This document shows, one piece after another, positions 1 to 5,713 of a stretch of DNA of 6,294 nucleotides. Each line of letters begins with the position of its first letter. The stretch's first letter is position 1. This DNA comes from Acidobacteriota bacterium (lineage in GTDB: Bacteria; Acidobacteriota; Terriglobia; Bryobacterales; Bryobacteraceae): the NCBI GenBank assembly GCA_018268875.1, contig JAFDVT010000137.1, positions 1 through 6,294 on the forward strand. Reading direction: 5' to 3'. The notes under the pieces are model-generated. The model did no database searches. It saw only the letters and a program-made list of their open reading frames with translations, and had not been told where the DNA came from. A program made the position numbers and the translations under genes.

Positions 1-216
1 CTGGCCTCGCGCGCCAGGATCCTGGCCGAGTTCGCCGCCGGCGCGACACCCGGCGAACTGGCGGCCGCGCAAGCCGACAACGCGGCGATCGCCGAATTCC
101 TCGCCTCCGAAAAAACCACGCTGTTTGCCGGCGTCGCACGCTCCCGCAGCCTGCAACGCGCCCTTTCCCAAAACCTCCCGGTCGGCGACCCTCGCCAACG
201 CGGCACCCTCGCCTAG
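1..216 (+). CDS. 3' end of an unidentified protein gene (5' truncated by window)
   Basis: Reading frame 1 is open from the first base to a TAG at 214-216, giving 71 residues. Codons end mostly in G or C, as in the genes downstream. The fragment is rich in Ala, Leu, Glu and Arg and looks helical (for example ILAEFAAGATPGEL near the start), ending in a polar tail, PRQRGTLA. It has no membrane segment, signal or motif that I can tie to a family. Frame 2 is also free of stops here, so the frame choice rests on composition and the plausible helical protein. It is probably separate from the tol operon, because 250 bp of non-coding sequence follow. Function unknown. Confidence 0.5.
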   Translation: MASRARILAEFAAGATPGELAAAQADNAAIAEFLASEKTTLFAGVARSRSLQRALSQNLPVGDPRQRGTLA

Positions 217-308
217 CCGTTCTTCCAGCCGCAAACCACAGCCTAACCTCGCGGTTTATAAGACCGATTCCGTCTGACGTGACACTTTCATTACATTCAA
301 TTTGCGCC

Positions 309-334
309 GTGTCCACCTAACCGGGGTGGTACAC
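309..334. repeat. Imperfect inverted repeat between the left gene and tolQ
   Basis: GTGTCCACC (309-317) can pair with GGTGGTACAC (325-334), giving nine base pairs with one bulged T at 330 and a 7-nt loop. No T-run follows, so it is not a textbook intrinsic terminator. It could be a weak or Rho-assisted end for the left gene, or a protein-binding site. The rest of 217-430 shows no coding sequence and no promoter that I can support. Confidence 0.4.
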
Positions 335-430
335 AGCTACCCTTCGATTGATCAAGGTCCCGGACGCGGAAACTGTTCAAAACACTACCTCGTCGAAACA
401 GAGCTGAAGCGCGGAAGCTCAATAAAGCTT

Positions 431-436
431 TAGAAT
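431..436 (+). promoter_or_regulatory. Possible -10 element for the tol operon
   Basis: TAGAAT matches the sigma-70 -10 consensus TATAAT at five of six positions and lies 30 bp upstream of the tolQ start, in an A/T-richer patch. There is no convincing -35 hexamer at 16-18 bp spacing (the positions around 408-413 read AGCGCG). This is therefore only a candidate and would need an activator or another sigma factor. Confidence 0.25.
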
Positions 437-448
437 GATCTTAAGATC
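437..448. promoter_or_regulatory. Perfect 12-bp palindrome in the tolQ leader
   Basis: GATCTTAAGATC is its own reverse complement. It sits directly after the -10-like hexamer and 7 bp before the tolQ Shine-Dalgarno. That is where a transcription start or repressor operator, or a small leader structure, would be expected. The palindrome is seen directly; a regulatory role is inferred. Confidence 0.35.
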
Positions 449-455
449 GATGTAC

Positions 456-461
456 GAGGAG
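456..461 (+). promoter_or_regulatory. Ribosome binding site that fixes the TTG start of tolQ
   Basis: GAGGAG lies 5 nt before TTG at 467. This purine block decides for the TTG start over the internal in-frame ATG at 551, which has no comparable site and would begin inside the first membrane helix. Confidence 0.7.
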
Positions 462-466
462 CGCGG

Positions 467-1150
467 TTGACCATCATTCCTATCATTGCCCTACTGCAAG
501 TTACGATTACCGACCTTGTGCGCAACGCAAAGCCGGTTACTGGGGCGGTGATGATCACCCTGTTGCTGCTGTCGATTTTTTCGCTGACGATTATCTTTTC
601 GAAATGGAAAGAACTGCGCGCCGGACGCGACGCCAATCGTCTGTTCCTCAAACAATTTCGTCAGACGCAGACACTCGAAAACGCCGTCAAGGCGAGCGAA
701 CAGAACCGTAGCGCGCCGCTCGTGTCCGTGTTCGCGTTCGGCTACAACGAATTGGAACGGCAGGTGCGACAGCGCGGATCGCTGATCAATCGCGCGGCGC
801 TCGAACGCAGCCTGCAGCTTGGCATCAGCGAGGAAATGGCGCGGCTCGAGCGCAGCATGAACTGGCTCGCCACCATCGCCACCATCACGCCGTTCATCGG
901 ACTTTTCGGTACCGTTTGGGGCATCATCGACGCGTTCAACGCCCTGGGAGCGGCCGGCAGCGCCAGCTTGCGCGCCGTTGCGCCGGGCATCGCCGACGCG
1001 TTGATCGCCACCGCCCTGGGTTTGACCGCGGCCATCCCGGCGGCCATTTTTTACAACTATTTTGGCCATGTGCTGAAGGAACTCGGTACGCGCATGGAAG
1101 ACTTTTCGCTCGAGTTCCTGAACCTGACCGAGTCGACATACGGCGGCTAG
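467..1150 (+). CDS. tolQ: TolQ, proton-channel subunit of the Tol-Pal motor
   Basis: Inner-membrane protein of the MotA/TolQ/ExbB family. With TolR it turns proton flow into movement of TolA, driving outer-membrane constriction at division. The protein has 227 residues, close to the 230 of E. coli TolQ. Three membrane helices are visible at about 25-44, 133-157 and 170-197. The signature GLFGTVWGI lies at 145-153 and APGIADALIATALGLTAAIP at 172-191. Thr149 and Thr182 match the two pore threonines known from E. coli TolQ (T145, T178). The long cytoplasmic loop lies between helices 1 and 2. The start is TTG with GAGGAG 5 nt upstream. It is first in the operon, and tolR follows after 12 bp. ExbB is the alternative for the family, but tolB and pal downstream settle it as TolQ. 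No ybgC thioesterase gene precedes it, unlike in E. coli. Confidence 0.95.
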   Translation: MTIIPIIALLQVTITDLVRNAKPVTGAVMITLLLLSIFSLTIIFSKWKELRAGRDANRLFLKQFRQTQTLENAVKASEQNRSAPLVSVFAFGYNELERQVRQRGSLINRAALERSLQLGISEEMARLERSMNWLATIATITPFIGLFGTVWGIIDAFNALGAAGSASLRAVAPGIADALIATALGLTAAIPAAIFYNYFGHVLKELGTRMEDFSLEFLNLTESTYGG

Positions 1151-1162
1151 CGAGGATCACGA

Positions 1163-1621
1163 TTGGCTTTTTCGGCAAACACGCAGGAACCCTCGTCGAA
1201 CGTCTTCGGGCGGCGTAGCCGGTACCGTTCGCAGGGCGCGATTTCGGAAATCAACGTGGTGCCGCTGGTGGACGTGCTGCTGGTGCTGCTTGTAATCTTC
1301 ATGCTCACGGCGCACGTTATGGAATATGGCCTCGAGGTGGAAGTGCCCGAGGTGCGGCAGGAAAAGTCGACGGCGGAGATCCTGCCCGTGGTGACGGTGA
1401 CGCGAACCGGATTGCTGTATCTCAATGAGCAGGCCATCAACATCAACGAGATGGGCGACATGGTACACAAACGGTTTCCGAACGCGAAGGAAGTGTATGT
1501 ACGCGCCGACCAGAACGCGGTTTGGCGGCCTTTGGCGCAGGTGATCAGCGAATTGAGCGACGCCAAGCTGGGCGTGAAGATGGTGACCAAGCCGGTGGAC
1601 AATTCGCGTAGCCGAAAGTAA
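1163..1621 (+). CDS. tolR: TolR, ExbD/TolR-family motor subunit
   Basis: Single-pass inner-membrane protein that sits with TolQ and carries the proton-binding aspartate of the motor. It has 152 residues (E. coli TolR 142). A cytoplasmic, basic N-terminus of about 30 residues is followed by the family motif SEINVVPLVDVLLVLLVIF at 28-46. Asp37 there corresponds to the essential Asp23 of E. coli TolR. One membrane helix lies at about 33-52, and the periplasmic domain (about 55-145) ends in the expected VYVRAD...QVISEL pattern. The start is TTG with GAGGA at 1152-1156, 6 nt upstream. The first 25 residues contain no other convincing start. It is co-transcribed with tolQ (12 bp gap) and tolA (13 bp gap). 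ExbD is excluded by context. Confidence 0.94.
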   Translation: MAFSANTQEPSSNVFGRRSRYRSQGAISEINVVPLVDVLLVLLVIFMLTAHVMEYGLEVEVPEVRQEKSTAEILPVVTVTRTGLLYLNEQAININEMGDMVHKRFPNAKEVYVRADQNAVWRPLAQVISELSDAKLGVKMVTKPVDNSRSRK

Positions 1622-1634
1622 GCAGTAAAGCAGT

Positions 1635-2417
1635 ATGACGCCCCATTTGCACCAGCAGCGGATGAACGTCCTCGACGGCAGCGGCGAGGATTTGAAGCGT
1701 CCGTTTTATTTGTCGCTGGCGGTGCACGGGGCGGTGGCGGCGGCAATCGTCGCGACGGCGATGTTTGGCCCGAGCAATTCGGAACGCTGGGGCAGCCTCG
1801 ATGCGGCGGGCGGTGCGGTGGGAGTCGCGGTAGAGAAGTCGATTCCGCTGCCGCAGTCGTCGGGGACGAAGAACCCGCTGGCGAACGACACGGAGTCGGA
1901 GATCGCGCCCGACAAGCAGAAGATTAAGGAAGAGCAGCAGAAAGAAGCGCTCGAAAAGCTGTTGTCGGAAGACATCAGCAAGTCGAAAAAGCAGCAACAG
2001 CAGCGAAACGACTATAAGAATCCGAACCCGGTGGAGAACAATCAGCTCACCAACGCGAGCGGCAACCGGGTGAGTTCGCCGTTGTTTTCGGGTCAGATCG
2101 GCGTGGGCGGCGTTGGCGTCGGTTCGAGTACGTTCGGCAATCTGTTCGGCGCGTACCTGCAAGTGGTGCAGGAGCGTATTTCGGGCAAGTGGAGGCCGCC
2201 AGGCGCCTCTGGGGCGACGCCTGTGGTGATCGTTTCGTTTGAGATTCTCCGCGACGGCCGGGTGGGACAGATCAAGGTCACCCAATCGGGAGGCAATTCG
2301 ACGTACGACCTGACCGCGCAGCGTGCGATTGTGGAGGCCGGGCCGTTTGAGCCTTTGCCGGCGGCATACAAAGGAGCTAGCGCCACGATTGAAGTGGCGT
2401 TCAAACTACAAAAATGA
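1635..2417 (+). CDS. tolA: Short TolA-like protein with TonB/TolA C-terminal domain
   Basis: Inner-membrane-anchored, periplasm-spanning arm that transmits TolQR force to TolB and Pal. It has 260 residues. The cytoplasmic N-terminus is about 22 residues, and a single membrane helix lies at about 23-44 with SLAVH (27-31), similar to the S-H motif by which TonB and TolA contact their motors. Next come a short charged Lys/Glu/Gln segment at about 90-125, a polar and Gly-rich linker (GQIGVGGVGVGSS, 153-165) and a TonB-type C-terminal domain at about 168-260, with a YLQVVQERISGKWRPP core. E. coli TolA is much longer (421 residues) because of its extended helical middle domain. ATG 1635 has a poor ribosome site; the in-frame ATG at 1662 (residue 10) is a possible alternative. 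Its stop overlaps the tolB start (ATGA), which suggests translational coupling. A 'TonB family protein' label is equally fair by sequence; TolA is chosen by operon position. Confidence 0.85.
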   Translation: MTPHLHQQRMNVLDGSGEDLKRPFYLSLAVHGAVAAAIVATAMFGPSNSERWGSLDAAGGAVGVAVEKSIPLPQSSGTKNPLANDTESEIAPDKQKIKEEQQKEALEKLLSEDISKSKKQQQQRNDYKNPNPVENNQLTNASGNRVSSPLFSGQIGVGGVGVGSSTFGNLFGAYLQVVQERISGKWRPPGASGATPVVIVSFEILRDGRVGQIKVTQSGGNSTYDLTAQRAIVEAGPFEPLPAAYKGASATIEVAFKLQK

Positions 2418-3778
2418 AACGTAGAACTTTGATTTCGATGGCCGCGGGATTTGGCGCGGCAAGCCGTTTTGTGTTGGGCCAGGAAGGCCGTATTACTGTC
2501 GTCAAAGCTCCCAACGACCGTCCGGTGATCGCGATTCCGGACCTCCGCGGCAACGGCGCGGCACAACAGCACATGGCAAAGTTCAACGAAGCGTTGTGGA
2601 CGGACGTGGAAAGCTCCGGTGTGCTCAAAATGGCGCCCAAAAGCATGTACCCGATGCAGGTGCCGCAACAGCCGTCCGATCTTCGTACGCCTTCGTCCCC
2701 GACCGAAAACCTGAAGGGCCTGGCGTTGAACGACTGGTACCAGCCACCGGCCAGCGCCGGATACCTCGCCTACGGCTACACCGCGGTCACCGGCGATCAG
2801 ATTGTCCTGTCCGGCTGGCTTTCTGCCACCAATCAGCCTTCTGCCGCGCCTCTGCTCGCCAAGCGTTACTTTGGCCCGAACACCGAAGAGGGCGCCCGCA
2901 AGGTGGCCCAGGAATTCGCCGCGGACATCATGGGGCAGTTCGGCGGCAAGAGCCTCATGGGCACCAAGATTTACTTCGTGTCGGATCGCACCGGCAAGAA
3001 GGAAATCTGGTCCATGAACTACGACGGTAGCGAGCAGAAGCCCATCACCTCGTACAACAATATTTCTTCCTTCCCCGCGCTCTCGCAGGACGGCACCAAG
3101 ATCGCCTTCACCACCTGGCGCGAGGGTACGCCGCAGATCTACATCCATTCGCTCGAAACGGGCCGCAAGCTCGTGTTCTACAACCAGCGCGCATCTATGA
3201 ACGCTTCCGCCGAGTTCACGCCGGACGGCCAGGGACTTCTGTTTTCCTCCACCGCCGGCGGAGGCTCCGCGCAGATTTACCGGACGGACCTGAACGGTGG
3301 CAACGTGCGCCGTATTTCCACCAACCGGGCGATCGAAGTGGAACCGCGCGTCAACCCCAAGACCGGGCAGGACATCGTGTTCGTTTCCGGCCGCCTGGGT
3401 AGCCCCCAATTGTTCAAGATGTCGATGGATGGAACCGATGTGGTTCAATTGACGCCCGGCGACGGCGAGGCGGTGAACCCGTCCTGGCATCCCGACGGCC
3501 AGAAGATCGCCTTTGCCTGGACCAAAGGATTCGACATCGGGAATTTCAATATTTTCATCATGGACGTGGCGTCGAAGCAGTACGTGCAGCTGACCCACGG
3601 CGCCGGACGTAACGAAAACCCAAGCTGGGCGCCCGATGGCATGCACATCGTGTTTTCCGCCAAGCGAGGCCGCACCACGCAAATCTATTCGATGCTCGCC
3701 GATGGCACCAACGTCAAGCAATTGACGTCGGCGGGCAATAACGAGAAACCGGTCTGGAGCAAGACTGCTCTCAAGTAG
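2414..3778 (+). CDS. tolB: TolB, periplasmic beta-propeller protein of Tol-Pal
   Basis: Periplasmic protein that binds Pal through its propeller and TolA through its N-terminus, controlling release of Pal. It has 454 residues (E. coli about 430). A signal peptide covers about 1-22 (MKRRTLISMAAGFGAASRF..VLG), with likely cleavage before Gln23. Its KRRTLIS start and weakly hydrophobic core resemble a twin-arginine signal. The TolB N-terminal domain lies at about 24-175; GRITVV then DRPVIAIPDL corresponds to the conserved TolB beginning, including the TolA-contact strand. The six-bladed propeller covers about 183-454. PD40-type repeats are visible as FPALSQDGTKIAF (220-232), AEFTPDGQGLLFSS (266-279), PSWHPDGQKIAF (356-367) and PSWAPDGMHIVFSAKRG (403-419), and a last partial one as EKPVWS (444-449). 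The ATG overlaps the tolA stop by 4 bp. pal follows after 52 bp, as expected for an interacting pair. Confidence 0.95.
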   Translation: MKRRTLISMAAGFGAASRFVLGQEGRITVVKAPNDRPVIAIPDLRGNGAAQQHMAKFNEALWTDVESSGVLKMAPKSMYPMQVPQQPSDLRTPSSPTENLKGLALNDWYQPPASAGYLAYGYTAVTGDQIVLSGWLSATNQPSAAPLLAKRYFGPNTEEGARKVAQEFAADIMGQFGGKSLMGTKIYFVSDRTGKKEIWSMNYDGSEQKPITSYNNISSFPALSQDGTKIAFTTWREGTPQIYIHSLETGRKLVFYNQRASMNASAEFTPDGQGLLFSSTAGGGSAQIYRTDLNGGNVRRISTNRAIEVEPRVNPKTGQDIVFVSGRLGSPQLFKMSMDGTDVVQLTPGDGEAVNPSWHPDGQKIAFAWTKGFDIGNFNIFIMDVASKQYVQLTHGAGRNENPSWAPDGMHIVFSAKRGRTTQIYSMLADGTNVKQLTSAGNNEKPVWSKTALK

Positions 3779-3810
3779 GCTACAGACCATAACCCCATCC
3801 GCAATCTTTC

Positions 3811-3816
3811 AGGAGG
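3811..3816 (+). promoter_or_regulatory. Strong but distant Shine-Dalgarno of pal
   Basis: AGGAGG is a full consensus site, but 14 nt separate it from the ATG at 3831, longer than the usual 5-9. The ATG is the only usable start, because the same frame has a TGA at 3819-3821. The TTG at 3818-3820 lies in another frame. The site is strong enough that pal can be translated independently of tolB. Confidence 0.6.
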
Positions 3817-3830
3817 ATTGAAATCTAGCT

Positions 3831-4619
3831 ATGAAACGCCAATTTGTAAACGTCGCACTGACCGCGGCCTGCGCTCTCGCGCTGTTCGGTACCGCCTGCC
3901 ATAAGAAGACCGTCGCCGCCGCTCCCCTGCCGCCTCCGCCGCCCCCGGTCGAACAGCCGAAGCCGGCCGAGAAGCCCGTCATTTCCAGCTTTACCGCCGA
4001 GCCGAGCACGGTGGTGAAGGGCAGCCCGTCCACGCTGCGCTGGGCGATCTCCGGCGCCTCCGATGTGTCCATCGACCAGGGCATCGGTTCGGTGCAGGCG
4101 AGCGGCAGCCGCCAGGTTTACCCGTCCAATGACACCACCTACACGCTGATTGCGCGCGGCGTCGGCGGCACCAGCAGCATGACGGTTAGCGTCCGCGTCA
4201 CCGCGCCGGAAGCGCCCCCCGTCACCCAGCCCACCGTTACCTCCCGCCGTTCGGCGAGCGAGTTCCTGTCGCAGGAAGTGCAGGACGCGTTCTTCGATTA
4301 CGACAGCTTCTCGATCCGCGACGACGCCCGCGGCGTTCTCACCAACGACGCCTCGGCCCTCAAGCGGTTCTTCTCCGACGACAACTACACCGGCACGGCC
4401 ATCGTGATTGAAGGCCACTGCGACGAACGCGGTTCGGACGCCTACAACGTAGCGCTCGGCGACAAGCGCGCGCAGGCCGCTCTCGAGTTCCTCAAGGGCC
4501 TGGGCGTTGCGGAAAACCGCCTGAAGACGGTGAGCTTCGGCAAGGAACGCCAGTCCTGCAGCGAACAGACGGAAGCCTGCTGGCAGCAGAACCGCCGCGT
4601 GCACTTTGCCGCACAGTAA
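3831..4619 (+). CDS. pal: Pal, peptidoglycan-associated lipoprotein with an added Ig-like domain
   Basis: Outer-membrane lipoprotein that binds peptidoglycan and TolB. It has 262 residues against 173 in E. coli. A lipoprotein signal covers 1-22, with Cys23 as the lipid site in FGTAC; Gly at -3 is unusual for a lipobox. A Pro-rich spacer (PLPPPPPPVEQPKP, 32-45) follows. Residues about 50-124 resemble a bacterial Ig-like domain of the kind with 'SFTAEPSTVVKG..STLRW', 'GSRQVYPSNDTTYTL' and a terminal 'MTVSVRV' strand. The OmpA-like domain occupies about 150-262: GHCDERG (195-201), LGDKRA (209-214) and NRRVHF (254-259). Asp198 and Arg213, 15 residues apart, fit the diaminopimelate-binding pair of the OmpA family. 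Cys197, Cys243 and Cys250 are additional to the E. coli protein. The start is ATG with AGGAGG upstream. It lies between tolB and cpoB as in other tol operons. Confidence 0.93.
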   Translation: MKRQFVNVALTAACALALFGTACHKKTVAAAPLPPPPPPVEQPKPAEKPVISSFTAEPSTVVKGSPSTLRWAISGASDVSIDQGIGSVQASGSRQVYPSNDTTYTLIARGVGGTSSMTVSVRVTAPEAPPVTQPTVTSRRSASEFLSQEVQDAFFDYDSFSIRDDARGVLTNDASALKRFFSDDNYTGTAIVIEGHCDERGSDAYNVALGDKRAQAALEFLKGLGVAENRLKTVSFGKERQSCSEQTEACWQQNRRVHFAAQ

Positions 4620-4652
4620 GTAATCGTAGACGGTACACTGAAGTTAAGTAGA

Positions 4653-4692
4653 TAAGGGCGAGGCCGACCGCGCAGGTTGCGCCTCGCCTTTA
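4653..4692 (+). terminator. Long hairpin between pal and cpoB, possible terminator or attenuator
   Basis: GGCGAGGC (4657-4664) pairs perfectly with GCCTCGCC (4681-4688). The stem extends outward through G-U, A-T, A-T and T-A pairs (4653-4656 with 4689-4692). It also extends inward through CGACC with GGTTG (4665-4669 with 4675-4679, one G-U pair), leaving the loop GCGCA and one bulged C at 4680. The trailing T tract is short (CTTTA), so termination may be partial. A partial stop here would lower cpoB relative to pal; it could also protect the pal mRNA 3' end. No convincing new promoter is visible in 4620-4732. Confidence 0.6.
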
Positions 4693-4732
4693 TGCATGGC
4701 ATCTCATCCGGAGACACGGCAGTAGCAAAACG

Positions 4733-5677
4733 ATGATTCGACGTTCAACCACTTTATGCAGCATTGTTCTGGGCGCGTCCGGCATTTTGGCGGCGCAGAA
4801 CCAGAAGGACATGATCATCCAGATGCAGCGCGACATGGGGCTGCTGCAGGAACAGGTCCGTACCATGCAGCGCACGCAGGATGAAAAGTTCGCGGGCATC
4901 ACGGAAAACCTGCGTACGACGCTCGATGTGGTGAACCGCCTCACCGCTACGCTCGCCGTCACGCAAAAAGATTTGAACGACAAGCTGGGCGAAATCACGC
5001 GCAACGTGAGTTCCCCGATGACCAGCATGGGCGGCAAGGTCGATTCGATGGCCGACCAGTTCCAAGGCCTGTCGAACTCGGTGGCCGACCTGAACAGCCG
5101 CATCGGCAAGCTCGACGCGCGCGTCGCGGAACTGCAGAAGATGCTGCAAGTCATCCAGGCGCCGCCCACCGCGCCGCCTGCCGGAGACGGTGGCAGTGGC
5201 TCCGCGGCCGCTTCGGTAAACCCCGGAGGCGCCGGTAATCCCACCTCGCTCGCCTCGGCACAGAAAATTTTCGACGACGCGAACCGCGACATGCTGGCCG
5301 GCAGCTTCGACCTGGCGTTGCAGGGCTTTCAGGATTACCTGAAGAATTACGGCAACACGCAGCAGGCCGCCGACGCGCAGTTCTACATCGGCGAGGTGTA
5401 CTTCCGTCGCGACGACTTTGATAGCGCGGTGAAAGAATACACCAAGGTGATGGACAGCTATCCGGATTCCAGCCGCGTCGCCGACGCCCACTTCAAAAAG
5501 GGGATGGCGCTGGTAAAGCTCGGCCGCCGCACCGATGCCAAGAAAGAGTTCCAGACCGTGGTGGACAAGTTCCCCGGCAACCCGCTGGTGGCTCGTTCCA
5601 AAGATTACCTGAAGGCGCTTGGCGTGAACACCACCCAGGCGCCCGCCCCGAGAAAATCGACCACCCGTAAGCGTTAG
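4733..5677 (+). CDS. cpoB: CpoB (YbgF), periplasmic coiled-coil and TPR protein
   Basis: In E. coli, CpoB joins the Tol machine to penicillin-binding protein 1B and coordinates cell-wall synthesis with outer-membrane constriction. Here there are 314 residues (E. coli about 263). A signal peptide covers about 1-21 (MIRRSTTLCSIVLGASGILAA), with cleavage likely before Gln22. A long, heptad-rich alpha-helical region follows (about 23-141; QNQKDMIIQMQRDMGLLQEQ, then SVADLNSRIGKLDARVAELQ). Next comes a Pro/Gly/Ser linker (143-170), then three TPR-like repeats at about 173-206, 210-243 and 247-281, with AQFYIGEVYFRRDDFDSAVKEY and AHFKKGMALVKLGRRTDAKKEF patterns. The basic tail is APRKSTTRKR. Only a weak GGAGA lies 18 nt before the ATG, and no upstream in-frame start was found. 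It is separated from pal by a hairpin. The family may be described as 'tol-pal system protein YbgF'. Confidence 0.9.
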   Translation: MIRRSTTLCSIVLGASGILAAQNQKDMIIQMQRDMGLLQEQVRTMQRTQDEKFAGITENLRTTLDVVNRLTATLAVTQKDLNDKLGEITRNVSSPMTSMGGKVDSMADQFQGLSNSVADLNSRIGKLDARVAELQKMLQVIQAPPTAPPAGDGGSGSAAASVNPGGAGNPTSLASAQKIFDDANRDMLAGSFDLALQGFQDYLKNYGNTQQAADAQFYIGEVYFRRDDFDSAVKEYTKVMDSYPDSSRVADAHFKKGMALVKLGRRTDAKKEFQTVVDKFPGNPLVARSKDYLKALGVNTTQAPAPRKSTTRKR

Positions 5678-5713
5678 TCTTTTGTTTTTGTTGTTTGGAT
5701 TGACCGCCCTACC

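Noticed and set aside
257..262. TATAAG as a -10 box
   Set aside because: A good match to the hexamer, but there is no -35 at suitable spacing (234-239 reads AACCAC) and it lies 200 bp from tolQ.
348..355. 8-bp palindrome TTGATCAA
   Set aside because: Too short to stand out from chance without a partner copy or conservation data.
551..553. Internal ATG as tolQ start
   Set aside because: It would start inside the first membrane helix and lacks a ribosome site; TTG 467 has GAGGAG at 5 nt.
467..1621. ExbB/ExbD identity for the first two genes, with the third as TonB
   Set aside because: Sequence alone leaves some room, but the tight operon with tolB, pal and cpoB and the TolQ-type GLFGTVWGI motif decide for Tol.
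2093..3790. Long open frame (565 codons) on the - strand opposite tolA and tolB
   Set aside because: It lies opposite a clearly recognised TolB with all its repeats. Its translation is rich in Arg, His, Gly and Val with no recognisable domain, as expected for a GC-rich shadow frame.
3931..3970. CCG/CCC-rich tract in pal as a DNA repeat
   Set aside because: It only encodes the Pro-rich linker behind the lipid anchor, a common feature of outer-membrane lipoproteins.
3825..4604. Open frame of 259 codons on the - strand opposite pal
   Set aside because: A mirror of the high-GC pal codons; no motif, and pal is unambiguous.
4627..4654. Possible promoter for cpoB (TAGACG, 16 bp, TAGATA)
   Set aside because: The -10 matches only three of six positions, and the site runs into the hairpin stem; not supportable.
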